Assembly: GCA_002313795.1 (NCBI GenBank)
Contig: DCCL01000161.1
Location: forward strand, 347 to 16,338
Source of the DNA: Faecalibacterium prausnitzii
Lineage (GTDB): Bacteria; Bacillota; Clostridia; Oscillospirales; Ruminococcaceae
Length of the DNA: 15,992 nucleotides
Reading direction: 5' to 3'
The notes under the pieces: model-generated
What the model was told of the DNA's origin: nothing
What the model saw: the letters and a program-made list of their open reading frames with translations, nothing else
Database searches by the model: none
Position numbers and translations under genes: made by a program
Shown: one piece after another, positions 6,547-14,460 of the stretch
Layout: every line of letters starts with the position of its first letter
Numbering within the stretch: the stretch's first letter is position 1

Positions 6547-6578
6547 AGAATCGGCTCCTTTATCTGTTTTCTCATGGG

Positions 6579-8726
6579 CTATTTTATCATACTCTGTCCG
6601 CTTTGAAAAGCATTCACTCTCAGCCGGGTGCCGCCGGGGCAGGATGCGAACGCTTCTTCGCTTTCCTCTTCCATCCAGTGGTATCTGCTGCTGAGGGTCA
6701 GGCAGTTCTCATACCTGATCCGGTCGGGCCGGGATGCCGATGCCATCAGCCAGTCCGCCCGGATGGTCTTTGCAGGGCGGACCGTGCCGCTGAGGGTGAC
6801 AAAGCTTTCGCCGCTGATCTCCATCCGGACGATGCACCCATGCCAGCTGCGCCAGAGCTCTATCCCGACCCCGCCCACAGAAAAGCGCCGGGCCGTGTTC
6901 TGCGGCAGCGCGGACACCGTGAGTTTCTGTTCTGCTTTCAGGCTGCAGGGCATTTCCGGCTCCATCCGGAGGTCAAGCAGCAGCTCTACGGTTTTCACGT
7001 TCCGCTTTTCCAGCTGGGTCTCCACAGCCTGCTGGGTGGTGCTGCTGCCCCGGAACAGGACGACGGCCTTTTCCCTCTGGGTGATGACCACTGCCGGAGC
7101 CATTCTGCTGCCCACCAGCTCAATATGTACCACGTTCCAGTTGAGGGCCGTTTCCAACCCAAAAGCCAGCACCGCCGTCAGGAAAACAGCCGGAACTGCC
7201 ACGCGGAGCCGCACCTTCCACCGCACCGCCAGCACACAGAGAAGCACCAGCAGCAGGCAGACCACTGCGGCGTAAGAGGTATCGAACCAGAGCGCAGCTC
7301 CCGGCATCCCGGACACCCGGAACGCCCACTCATTCAGCAGCCACGCCAGCCCTTCGGCACAGGAGGCTGCCGGGCGGCGCAGGAGCTCCAGCAATGGCGC
7401 TGCTTCTGCGGCCATTCCTAAAACAGCTGTGGCAAGGCCCAGACTCAGGAGCGGCCCCACCAGCCAGAGCACGGCCACGCCCGACACCACAGCCCAGAGG
7501 GTGGCGCTCAGGCCCCGCAGCACCAGCACCGGGAAGGTCGCTGCCGAGGCGCAGGCCGAGATGCAGAGGGTATCCCAGATGCCGCCCGCCAAGCGCAGCA
7601 CCATGACCCGCAAACGGGAGGGCTTTTTCCTGCGCTGTTTTTCCCCAGAGCTCTTCCGCTTCGCATAGCTCTGCCGCCCCCGCCGGGCACACTCCGCACC
7701 GGCCAGGGTGCCCACCACTGCCGCAAAGGAGAGTTCAAAGCCCACGTCGCAGACTGCGTAGCCATTGTTCAGGCACATGAGGACTCCCGCTGCACCCAGT
7801 GAAGTGAGGGTATCTGCCGGGCCTCCCAGCCAGACGCCCAACGCGCTGACCCAGACGGCTACTGCCGCCCGAAGGACAGAGGGCGTCATTCCGGTGACAC
7901 CCACCAGCAGAAGGGCCAGCAGTATCTGAAACACCGACCGCATCCGGCGGTATGCCCGGCTCCGCTCCCGACCTCGGTAAGGCAGGGCGTCCAGCAGGCC
8001 GCAGAAGATGGAGACGTGCATTCCGCTGACCACCAGCACATGGGAAAGGCCTGCACCCCGGTAGGCTTTGCGCAGGGTCGATGAGAGACGACTGCGGTCG
8101 CCCACCACCATCGCAGCCAGAACACCGCCAGTGTTTCCGGCCATCCCCTGCCGGAGGGCCCTGCTCAGCTGAGCCTGAAGCCGTGCCGTCCGGGCACGGA
8201 AACTCCGGCTCTGCTCCATCCGCAGCATCCCGGAATAATATTCTGCACTGAGGGCGATGCCGTCCGCATGGTCGTTCAGCCGCTGCGTCCTGTCCGGAAC
8301 ATCCAGCTGAAAGCGGCCCCGGATGCGGTCGCCCGCTTTGCATTTGGGCAGACTGGCACACGCGGCGCGAAAACGCCCTGCACTGCCGTCTACGGTCTCC
8401 ACCCACAGCACCGCACTCACACGTCCCGGGGCATAACCCTGCCCCACGCTCTCCACCTCGGCGGTAAGAAGCACTTCCTGCCCGGCATAGGTTTTCTCGA
8501 GCCGGGCAAGCCGGGCGTCCGTGCGGAACATGACTGCCCCGCCCAGCAGAGCGCCGAGCAGCAGACAGAAGGCATATCCTCTTGCCGCTCCTCCCCGGAA
8601 CCACACCAGCAGGCAGAGAACAAAAACTGCCGCAGACGGCAGCAAAAGCCCCATCTGCGGCAGAAAAGAACGCACGAGCAACACACCCAGCGCACTCAGA
8701 CAGAACGCGCAGAGCGGGCGTCGCAT
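6579..8726 (-). CDS. comEC: ComEC/Rec2-family competence channel with degenerate C-terminal domain
   Basis: This 715-residue polytopic membrane protein belongs to the family that forms the inner-membrane channel for single-stranded DNA in natural transformation. N-terminal helices precede an OB-like domain (about 83-170). The Competence domain follows with its signature VLVVSGMHVSIF (230-241) and GMTPSVLRAAVAVW, then further helices up to about residue 520. The final 190 residues sit where the metallo-beta-lactamase-like domain belongs, yet the HxHxDH motif is absent. The segment ADWLMASASRP stands where relatives have a DVLK-x-x-HHGS motif. Uptake of DNA is therefore unproven, and any nuclease-like role of the tail is probably lost. 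The gene starts 6 nt after the PRTase stop and has no clear Shine-Dalgarno sequence, suggesting translational coupling. Confidence 0.9.
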   Translation of the reverse strand: MRRPLCAFCLSALGVLLVRSFLPQMGLLLPSAAVFVLCLLVWFRGGAARGYAFCLLLGALLGGAVMFRTDARLARLEKTYAGQEVLLTAEVESVGQGYAPGRVSAVLWVETVDGSAGRFRAACASLPKCKAGDRIRGRFQLDVPDRTQRLNDHADGIALSAEYYSGMLRMEQSRSFRARTARLQAQLSRALRQGMAGNTGGVLAAMVVGDRSRLSSTLRKAYRGAGLSHVLVVSGMHVSIFCGLLDALPYRGRERSRAYRRMRSVFQILLALLLVGVTGMTPSVLRAAVAVWVSALGVWLGGPADTLTSLGAAGVLMCLNNGYAVCDVGFELSFAAVVGTLAGAECARRGRQSYAKRKSSGEKQRRKKPSRLRVMVLRLAGGIWDTLCISACASAATFPVLVLRGLSATLWAVVSGVAVLWLVGPLLSLGLATAVLGMAAEAAPLLELLRRPAASCAEGLAWLLNEWAFRVSGMPGAALWFDTSYAAVVCLLLVLLCVLAVRWKVRLRVAVPAVFLTAVLAFGLETALNWNVVHIELVGSRMAPAVVITQREKAVVLFRGSSTTQQAVETQLEKRNVKTVELLLDLRMEPEMPCSLKAEQKLTVSALPQNTARRFSVGGVGIELWRSWHGCIVRMEISGESFVTLSGTVRPAKTIRADWLMASASRPDRIRYENCLTLSSRYHWMEEESEEAFASCPGGTRLRVNAFQSGQSMIK

Positions 8727-8732
8727 TTCAGT

Positions 8733-9272
8733 TTAGTGGAAGAAGAGCGGCAGCGGCTCAAGGAAGATGATATCCTTGCGCTGTGCTGCATCGCCCTCGG
8801 CCAGAACAGCAGCCTGACCCACGATGGTGCACGCGGTCTGCTCTGCCAGAGCATCCAGTGCCTTGAGGGAGCCGCCGGTGGAGATGACGTCATCCACCAC
8901 CAGCACACGCTTGCCGCTCATCTTGTCCAGCTCCTTGCGGTCGATGACCAGCTTCTGCTTGCCCTCGGTGGTGATGGACTGATCCTCCACCACGACGGGG
9001 TCGGGCATATAGAGCTTGACACCCTTGCGGGCGCAGACGTAGGGCTTGCCGCTCTGACGGCTCATCTCGTGAGCCAGAGGGATGCCCTTGGCCTCGGCGG
9101 TCAGCAGGATATCGAAATCCGGGCACTTCTTGAGCAGCTCAGCGGCAGCGGCCACCGTCAGCTCTGCGTCACCCAGCATGATGAAAGCCGCAATGTCCAT
9201 GTGGTCATTCACCTTGCAGATGGTCAGCTCACGGGTCAGGCCCGCGACGTTCAGCGTATAAGTCTTAGCCAT
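8733..9272 (-). CDS. Purine-type phosphoribosyltransferase (Apt/Xpt-like)
   Basis: This 179-residue type I phosphoribosyltransferase joins PRPP to a nucleobase in purine salvage. The PRPP-binding loop VLVVDDVISTGGS (123-135) is clear, and ILLTAEAKGIPLAHEMSR (55-72) matches the region before it in adenine and xanthine PRTases. The base specificity cannot be read with confidence, so I give no symbol. The ATG at 9270-9272 gives the natural MAKTYTL start. An in-frame TTG two codons upstream (9276-9278) is an alternative. The GGGAG ribosome binding site is 10 nt from the ATG and 4 nt from the TTG, so spacing does not settle it. It follows the HIT gene by about 30 nt and precedes comEC by 6 nt. PRTase and HIT both act in nucleotide metabolism, which fits co-transcription. 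Confidence 0.85.
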   Translation of the reverse strand: MAKTYTLNVAGLTRELTICKVNDHMDIAAFIMLGDAELTVAAAAELLKKCPDFDILLTAEAKGIPLAHEMSRQSGKPYVCARKGVKLYMPDPVVVEDQSITTEGKQKLVIDRKELDKMSGKRVLVVDDVISTGGSLKALDALAEQTACTIVGQAAVLAEGDAAQRKDIIFLEPLPLFFH

Positions 9273-9302
9273 ATTCAATGTTCTCCCTTACTGTTTTCGG
9301 AA

Positions 9303-9635
9303 TCAGACAGGCAGTTTTTCGCCGCCCAGAACATGGAAATGCAGGTGTTTGACCGTCTGGCCTGCGTCCTCGCCCACATTGGAGATGACGCGGTAGCCAT
9401 TGTCGAGGCCCTGCTCCCTGGCCAGCTTCGCAATGACAGCGAACACATGGCCCAGCAGTGCGCCGTCGGCCTCCGTCAGTGCAGCAGCCGAGGGGATGTG
9501 CTTCTTGGGGATGACCAGGAAGTGCACCTTGGCCTGCGGGGCGATGTCGTAGAACGCCACCACCTGCTCGTCCTCATAGAGTTTCTTTGAGGGGATCTCC
9601 CCTGCTGCAATTTTGCAAAACAGACAATCTTCCAT
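9303..9635 (-). CDS. HIT-family (HINT-like) nucleotide hydrolase
   Basis: This 110-residue cytoplasmic protein has the histidine-triad motif HLHFHVLGG (H97, H99 and H101, with H99 the likely nucleophile by analogy to HINT1). The N-terminal CLFCKIAAGEIPSKKLYED and the central PQAKVHFLVIPKKHI are standard for bacterial HINT proteins. These cleave nucleoside phosphoramidates, including the aminoacyl-AMP that leaks from tRNA synthetases. That makes its place 48 nt downstream of alaS biochemically sensible, though the link is inferred. The ATG is supported by GGAAGGAG 8 nt upstream. The length is normal for the family. Confidence 0.93.
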   Translation of the reverse strand: MEDCLFCKIAAGEIPSKKLYEDEQVVAFYDIAPQAKVHFLVIPKKHIPSAAALTEADGALLGHVFAVIAKLAREQGLDNGYRVISNVGEDAGQTVKHLHFHVLGGEKLPV

Positions 9636-9683
9636 GGGAATCGCTCCTTCCAGCTATTTTATTTGGGGGAGCAGCCTTTTGCC

Positions 9684-12344
9684 TTAGCCCAGCTGCTTCT
9701 CCACGATGCCCTTGACCGCAGCCAGAGCCTCGTCGATCTTGGTCTCGTCCTTCAGTCCGGCCATAGCGAAGTCGGGCTTGCCGCCGCCCTTGCCGCCTGC
9801 AATGGCAGAAATCTCCTTGACGAGGTTGCCAGCCTTGAGGCCCTTCTCCTGAGCCAGCTTGTTGACGGTAACAGCCATGGTGATCTTATCGTCAGCCTTA
9901 CCGACCAGAACCGCTACGCAGGGGTTCACAGCCTTGTCGCGGATGGAGTCGCACATACCGCGCAGGGTGTCGCCGGAAGTGCCAGTGAAGTATGCGGAAG
10001 CGATCTTCACGCCGCTGACTTCCTCAGCGTTATCGAACAGGCTGTCCACCTTGGAAGCTGCGACCTTAGCCTTGATTTCCTCCAGCTCCTTGCTCATGGC
10101 CTTGTTCTCAGCCATGACAGCCTCGGCACGGGCAGGCAGAGCGGCGACATTGTTTGCCTTCAGGGTGTTGGCCACGGTGTGCAGCATAGCCTCCTGCATA
10201 TTGGCACGAATCAGCAGATTGCGGCCGGTGACAGCCTCGATGCGGCGGATGCCGGCAGCCACAGAAGACTCGCTGACGATCTTGAAGCCGCCGATCTGAG
10301 CGGTGTTCTTGACGTGGGTGCCGCCGCAGAACTCGGTGGACCAGCCCTCGATGTCAACCACGCGGACGACCTTGCCGTACTTCTCGCCGAACAGAGCCAT
10401 AGCGCCCAGCTTCTTGGCCTCTTCGATGGGCATCTCCTTGACGGTGACATTCATCGACTCGAAGATCTTATCGTTGACGATCTTCTGCACGCGGGCCAGC
10501 TCCTCAGGAGTGACAGCGCTGAAGTGGGTGAAGTCGAAGTGGGTGATGTGAGAATCCTGATAGGAGCCTGCCTGATGGACATGGTCGCCCAGCACCTCAC
10601 GCAGAGCAGCCTGCAGCAGGTGGGTAGCGGTGTGGTTGCGGGCGATGGCCATGCGGTATTGCTTGTCCACGCGGGCGGTCAGATGATCGCCCACCTTGAC
10701 GATGCCGCTTTCCAGAGTGCAGGTGTGGACGTAGTAGCCCTTGGGGGTCTTCTTGACGTCCTGCACGCGCAGTACGCAGTCAGCGCCGGTGATGACGCCG
10801 TGGTCAGCTGCCTGACCGCCCATCTCAGCGTAGAAGGGAGTCTTATCCAGAACCACCAGAACGCCGTCCTTGGCCTCCTCATCGGTGGCGATGGCGTCAG
10901 TCAGGGTCTCCTCATCGCTCAGAGCCACAACAACGCTGTCGCTCTTGAGGGTGTCATAGCCCACGAAGACGGTAGGCTCAGCGGTCAGGCTGCCGAACAG
11001 GTCTTCGCTCCAGCCGGAGATGTTCTTCTTCAGACGCTCGGCGCGAGCGCGCTCCTTCTGCTTCTTCATCTCAGCATGGAAGCCTTCCTCATCGATCTCG
11101 ATGCCCTGCTCAGCGGCGATCTCCTTGGTCAGGTCCAGGGGGAAGCCGAAGGTATCGTTCAGTTTGAAGACATCCAGACCCTTCAGCAGGTGCTGGTGAG
11201 CCTTTTCCAGACCGTCGATCATGTTGTTCAGGATGTTCATGCCGGCGTCGATGGTGCGGGCAAAGTTTGCCTCCTCGGTGCCGATGACCTTCTTGATATA
11301 GGCGTCATGCTCGCGCAGCTCGGGGTAAGCGGACTCGCTGGACTGGATGACGGTCTCCACCAGTTCCACCAGGAAGGGGCGGGTGATGCCCAGCATCCGG
11401 CCATGGCGGGCAGCGCGGCGGAGCAGACGGCGCAGCACGTAGCCGCGGCCCTCGTTGGAGGGCAGGATGCCGTCGGACACCATGAAGGTGCAGCTGCGGA
11501 TGTGGTCGGTGATGACGCGGATGGAGATATCATCCTTGGCGTTGGCACCGTAGGTCTTGTTGGCGATGTGCTCCACATGGTGCAGCACGCTCTGGACGGT
11601 ATCGACCTCGAACAGGTTGCCCACGCCCTGCATCACGCAGGCCAGACGCTCCAGGCCCATGCCGGTATCGATATTGGGGCGTGCCAGACGCTCGTAGTGG
11701 CCCTTGCCGTCGGCGTCGAACTGGCTGAAGACCAGATTCCAGATCTCCATATAGCGGTCGCAGTCGCAGCCCACGCCGCAGGTCGGCTTTCCGCAGCCGT
11801 ACTCGGGGCCGCGGTCGAAGTAGATCTCAGAGCAGGGGCCGCACGGGCCGGAGCCATGCTCCCAGAAGTTGTCTTCCTTGCCCAGACGCACCATGTGGTC
11901 GGGAGCGATGCCCACGTTCTTGGTCCAGATATCGTAAGCCTCGTCGTCCTCTTTGTAGACGGAGATATAGAGCTTATCCTTGGGGATCGCCATCCACTCA
12001 TCGCTGGTCAGGAACTCCCATGCCCAGGGAATGACCTCTTTCTTGAAGTAGTCCTGGAAAGAGAAGTTGCCCAGCATCTCGAAGAAGGTGCCGTGGCGGG
12101 CGGTGATGCCCACGCGCTCGATATCCGGGGTGCGGATGCACTTCTGGCAGGTGGTCACGCGGTGGCAGGGAGGCTCCTCCTGAGCGAGGAACCACTTTTT
12201 CATGGGTGCCATGCCGCTGTTGATGAGCAGCAGGCTGGGGTCATTCTTCGGGACGAGCGGGAAGCTGTCCAGGCGCAGATGGCCCTTGCCTTCAAAGAAG
12301 GTAAGGTACTTGTCGCGCAGTTCATTCAAACCGGTCCATTGCAT
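9684..12344 (-). CDS. alaS: Alanyl-tRNA synthetase
   Basis: This 886-residue class II synthetase charges tRNA-Ala. The N-terminal catalytic core starts with LRDKYLTFFEGKGHLRLDSFPLVP-like sequence and holds GMAPMKKWF (44-52), RHGTFFEMLGNFSF (83-96) and ERLACVMQG. A Cys-rich stretch at 184-196 (CGKPTCGVGCDCD) is common in Bacillota enzymes. The editing domain has the zinc ligands H571 and H575 (HTATH) and C673 and H677 (CGGTH). A DHHA1-like C-terminal part ends GGGKPDFAMAG..., the glycine-rich segment of AlaS. The full length is as expected. The ATG at 12342-12344 has GAGGAG about 10 nt upstream. Expression is governed by a T-box leader. The gene heads the six-gene operon, and I see no terminator after it. 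Confidence 0.97.
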   Translation of the reverse strand: MQWTGLNELRDKYLTFFEGKGHLRLDSFPLVPKNDPSLLLINSGMAPMKKWFLAQEEPPCHRVTTCQKCIRTPDIERVGITARHGTFFEMLGNFSFQDYFKKEVIPWAWEFLTSDEWMAIPKDKLYISVYKEDDEAYDIWTKNVGIAPDHMVRLGKEDNFWEHGSGPCGPCSEIYFDRGPEYGCGKPTCGVGCDCDRYMEIWNLVFSQFDADGKGHYERLARPNIDTGMGLERLACVMQGVGNLFEVDTVQSVLHHVEHIANKTYGANAKDDISIRVITDHIRSCTFMVSDGILPSNEGRGYVLRRLLRRAARHGRMLGITRPFLVELVETVIQSSESAYPELREHDAYIKKVIGTEEANFARTIDAGMNILNNMIDGLEKAHQHLLKGLDVFKLNDTFGFPLDLTKEIAAEQGIEIDEEGFHAEMKKQKERARAERLKKNISGWSEDLFGSLTAEPTVFVGYDTLKSDSVVVALSDEETLTDAIATDEEAKDGVLVVLDKTPFYAEMGGQAADHGVITGADCVLRVQDVKKTPKGYYVHTCTLESGIVKVGDHLTARVDKQYRMAIARNHTATHLLQAALREVLGDHVHQAGSYQDSHITHFDFTHFSAVTPEELARVQKIVNDKIFESMNVTVKEMPIEEAKKLGAMALFGEKYGKVVRVVDIEGWSTEFCGGTHVKNTAQIGGFKIVSESSVAAGIRRIEAVTGRNLLIRANMQEAMLHTVANTLKANNVAALPARAEAVMAENKAMSKELEEIKAKVAASKVDSLFDNAEEVSGVKIASAYFTGTSGDTLRGMCDSIRDKAVNPCVAVLVGKADDKITMAVTVNKLAQEKGLKAGNLVKEISAIAGGKGGGKPDFAMAGLKDETKIDEALAAVKGIVEKQLG

Positions 12345-12410
12345 AGTTTCTATCTCTCCTCGTGTATTGGCGTCCTCCTCCGGACGCTGTTCTGTTATGG
12401 CAGGCTGACA

Positions 12411-12454
12411 AAAAACAAAAAACAGCCCTCATCCCGAAAAGGGACGAAGACTGT
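12411..12454 (-). terminator. T-box-controlled terminator upstream of alaS
   Basis: On the minus strand, ACAGTCTTCGTCCC (12441-12454) can pair along all 14 bases, with some G-U pairs, with GGGATGAGGGCTGT (12422-12435) around a TTTTC loop. T-rich sequence follows (12411-12421). It competes with the antiterminator formed by the adjacent T-box sequence. Confidence 0.9.
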
Positions 12455-12708
12455 ATAAAAAGCTCCGTGGTACCACCCAAATTGCAGAAGGCCCGCAAAG
12501 GCTCCTGCCGCTTTATGCGCTGTAACGCTGCGCAGCGTCCGGTTCGTTTCGCCGGAAGCTCCGGGGTGGCGTAAAAAATGCTCTGCCGGGATGCCTTTCA
12601 GCCAAGGGCATCCTCTCTGGGCGGCGGCACACATCCTTCTGGCCCCATCCTTGCCATTTGCCATAATGATCATTTCTGCGCAAAGGGGCATACCGCCCCC
12701 TGCGCTCA
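12411..12708 (-). promoter_or_regulatory. T-box riboswitch leader, tRNA-Ala responsive
   Basis: The minus strand carries GGGTGGTACCACGGAG (12463-12478), the T-box sequence itself. The UGGU within it can pair with the ACCA end of uncharged tRNA (A73 fits tRNA-Ala). Upstream lie the stem I landmarks: an AGAGAGG motif (12612-12618) and a GGCTGAAAG loop (12595-12603), enclosed by the perfect 7-bp stem GGATGCC / GGCATCC (12607-12613 and 12589-12595). A terminator follows the T-box sequence. A possible alanine specifier codon, GCC, is at 12568-12570, next to a CCCC (12563-12566) that can pair with GGGG (12643-12646). I hold the specifier assignment with low confidence; GCA a few bases away is an alternative. 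Confidence 0.92.
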
Positions 12709-12714
12709 ATTCAG

Positions 12715-12743
12715 ATTATAAGCGTAGTCGGGGCGTTTGTCAA
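12715..12743 (-). promoter_or_regulatory. Consensus promoter of the alaS operon
   Basis: On the minus strand, TTGACA (12738-12743), a 17-nt spacer and TATAAT (12715-12720) match the sigma-A consensus at 12/12. The transcript would start near 12708, giving a leader of about 365 nt before alaS, a normal T-box leader length. Confidence 0.92.
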
Positions 12744-12849
12744 CGGTTTTTCCCAAAAAACTGCCCCATTCCGCAGGGTCTTCCCGTTTGCATCAGCAGG
12801 AGCTTTCTCTGCCGACGCAAAGCTGCCCGGTCTGTCAAAGGCCCGGCGC

Positions 12850-13578
12850 TTACGGCACCCAGACGCGCTGGATATCGAACACCTGACCATTCTGGATGAA
12901 GAAGGTGGTGTTGTAGACGGTCCAGTTGTCGTCGGAAGCGATGTAAGCTTCCGCGTCAGCAGCGCCGGTGGTGATGATAGCGCTGGCGGTAGACTCTGCA
13001 GAGCTGTCCTCGATGGTCACGTCATCGGCCAGCGGCAGAGTCACCGCGCCCACCTCATAGTAAACGGGGTAACCATCCATGGAGACGGTGCGGTAAACGC
13101 CGCGGTCCGTCCACAGTTCCACACCGCCCTCTTCAATGCCGCCGTTGATGACCACATCATCGTTTTCATTGTGCTCCAGCGTTTCGATGGTCATATCCGT
13201 CAGCTCGTTGGTCATTCCATCATGGGTGCGAATGACATCACCGACCTTCAGGCCATTGATGTCGTCCTGCTCATAGGCATCATAGGAGTAAACTTCCAGC
13301 GTCACGCCGCTGTCGCCCACATCCGTGAGAGAGGCATGGACCTTATAGGAGCTGTCGCCGTTGAGCAGATTGTCCACGCTCTCGTCGATCTCAATGGGGT
13401 CCACCGTGTTGACTGCGCTATTCTCTTCCGAAGCGGCCTCACTGCTGGCAACGCTGCTGACCGCCTCGCTGGAAGCGGCAGAGGAAGCCGTGCTGCTGGA
13501 TGCAGATGCACCGCAGCCGGTCATCAGGCCCAGGGCCAGAGCAGCCGTGAGCACTGTCATTTTTTTATTCAGTCTCAT
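12850..13578 (-). CDS. Lipoprotein of unknown function, paralogue 1
   Basis: This 242-residue secreted lipoprotein has a basic N-terminus (MRLNKKM), a hydrophobic stretch, and the lipobox LMTGC with Cys22 as the lipidated residue. A Ser/Ala/Glu-rich linker (about 23-55) leads to a folded domain (about 60-242). That domain shares with the upstream neighbour the landmarks VYSYDAY, DIxGLKVG, INGGIE-x-GG-x-EL, YPVYY, ADDVTIEDSSA, YNTT and a terminal RxWVP. I do not recognise the family and assign no function. The start is supported by AAAGGA about 8 nt upstream. It has its own promoter copied from the paralogue's, but co-transcription from the upstream gene is also possible because no terminator separates them. 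Gene duplication is the likely origin. Confidence 0.85.
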   Translation of the reverse strand: MRLNKKMTVLTAALALGLMTGCGASASSSTASSAASSEAVSSVASSEAASEENSAVNTVDPIEIDESVDNLLNGDSSYKVHASLTDVGDSGVTLEVYSYDAYEQDDINGLKVGDVIRTHDGMTNELTDMTIETLEHNENDDVVINGGIEEGGVELWTDRGVYRTVSMDGYPVYYEVGAVTLPLADDVTIEDSSAESTASAIITTGAADAEAYIASDDNWTVYNTTFFIQNGQVFDIQRVWVP

Positions 13579-13614
13579 AGTTTGTTTCCTTTCATTCGTT
13601 CAAAGTGCAGGTGT

Positions 13615-13649
13615 CAGTATACACTTGTTTTGAAAAAAAGTAAACTCCC
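13615..13649 (-). promoter_or_regulatory. Promoter of lipoprotein 1 (copy A of duplicated 35-bp element)
   Basis: On the minus strand, TTTACT (13639-13644), 17 nt and TATACT (13616-13621) form the promoter. The surrounding 35 bp match the element before the paralogue at 30 of 35 positions without gaps; the five differences are consecutive and confined to the spacer. Confidence 0.72.
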
Positions 13650-13661
13650 TGCGTCCGGATA

Positions 13662-14405
13662 TCACGGCACCCAGATGCGCACGATGTTGCTGACGCTGCC
13701 ATTGTTTGTGAAGATCGTCGTATTGTACGGCGTCCAGTTATCCGGGTCATCGGAGATGGCAGATGCCACCGCATTTGCGCCCTCAGTCTCCACCGGTTCC
13801 ACATCCACGCTGGCAGAACTGTCCTCGATGGTCACGTCATCCGCCATCGGCAGGATGAGCTCACCCATCGAATAATAAACGGGATAGTCATCAAACGTAT
13901 TCGTGCGGTAGACGTCCCTGCTGAGCACCAGTTCCAGACCGCCCTGCTCAATGCCGCCGTTGATGGTCACGGTGCCGTTTTCTTCGTTCCGCTCGATGCT
14001 CTCCACCGTCAGGTCCTGTGCTTCCACCGTGCCGTCCAGATGGGTGCTGAGCACACTGCCCACCTTCAGTCCATCGATATCTTCCGCAAGATAGGCATCG
14101 TAGCTGTAAACGTTCATAGTCAGCTGACGCTTTTTCCCGTCCACACTCGTGATCTTTGCCGCAAATTTATAAGAGTCGGTCTTCATCTCTTCCAGACCAC
14201 CCTGGTCGATGGGCATCACGACGCCCTCTTTCCCGGGCAGCGTCCGCAGTTCACTGTCGGCCGTCGTGCTGACAGCCTTGCTTGCAGCTGCCACGGAACC
14301 AGCCATGCTGCTGGTCGCACTGGCGGCGCTGGCAGAACTGCATCCCGCCAGAACACCCAGTGCCAGAACGCCTGCAAGGAGCATCAGTTTTTTATTATTT
14401 TTCAT
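13662..14405 (-). CDS. Lipoprotein of unknown function, paralogue 2
   Basis: This 247-residue secreted lipoprotein has the N-terminus MKNNKKLMLLAGVLALGVLAGC; LAGC is the lipobox and Cys22 the predicted lipidation site. An Ala/Ser-rich linker runs to about residue 50, followed by a domain clearly paralogous to the downstream gene. The same landmarks occur in the same order: VYSYDAY, EDIDGLKVGSV, INGGIEQGGLEL, YPVYY, MADDVTIEDSSA, DNWxxYNTT, RIWVP. No catalytic motif or known fold is evident. The ATG at 14403-14405 has an AGAAGG-type ribosome binding site about 10-11 nt upstream, which is rather far. The gene is divergent from the pseudouridine synthase, with closely spaced back-to-back promoters. 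The lipoprotein call is firm; the function is unknown. Confidence 0.85.
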   Translation of the reverse strand: MKNNKKLMLLAGVLALGVLAGCSSASAASATSSMAGSVAAASKAVSTTADSELRTLPGKEGVVMPIDQGGLEEMKTDSYKFAAKITSVDGKKRQLTMNVYSYDAYLAEDIDGLKVGSVLSTHLDGTVEAQDLTVESIERNEENGTVTINGGIEQGGLELVLSRDVYRTNTFDDYPVYYSMGELILPMADDVTIEDSSASVDVEPVETEGANAVASAISDDPDNWTPYNTTIFTNNGSVSNIVRIWVP

Positions 14406-14460
14406 CTATATGATACCTTCTTTCTTCTCTATAATAGGTACATTCTTGGATGCACTGGCA

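Noticed and set aside
8268..9590. 440-codon plus-strand frame over comEC, PRTase and HIT
   Set aside because: It crosses three clear minus-strand genes and their junctions, and carries no recognisable domain.
9663..12458. Very long open frame on the plus strand opposite alaS
   Set aside because: It is antisense to an unmistakable alaS, and its His/Asp/Ala/Gly/Leu-rich product looks like a reverse-strand shadow of high-GC codon use. No ribosome binding site or known domain is visible.
12395..12709. 104-codon minus-strand frame within the alaS leader
   Set aside because: It lies entirely in the T-box RNA, and its sequence is explained by the conserved RNA elements.
12755..12776. Possible terminator of the lipoprotein 1 gene, CTGC/GCAG followed by TTTTTT on the minus strand
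   Set aside because: The stem is just 4 bp with an 8-nt loop; a real terminator of this gene is not clear from the sequence.
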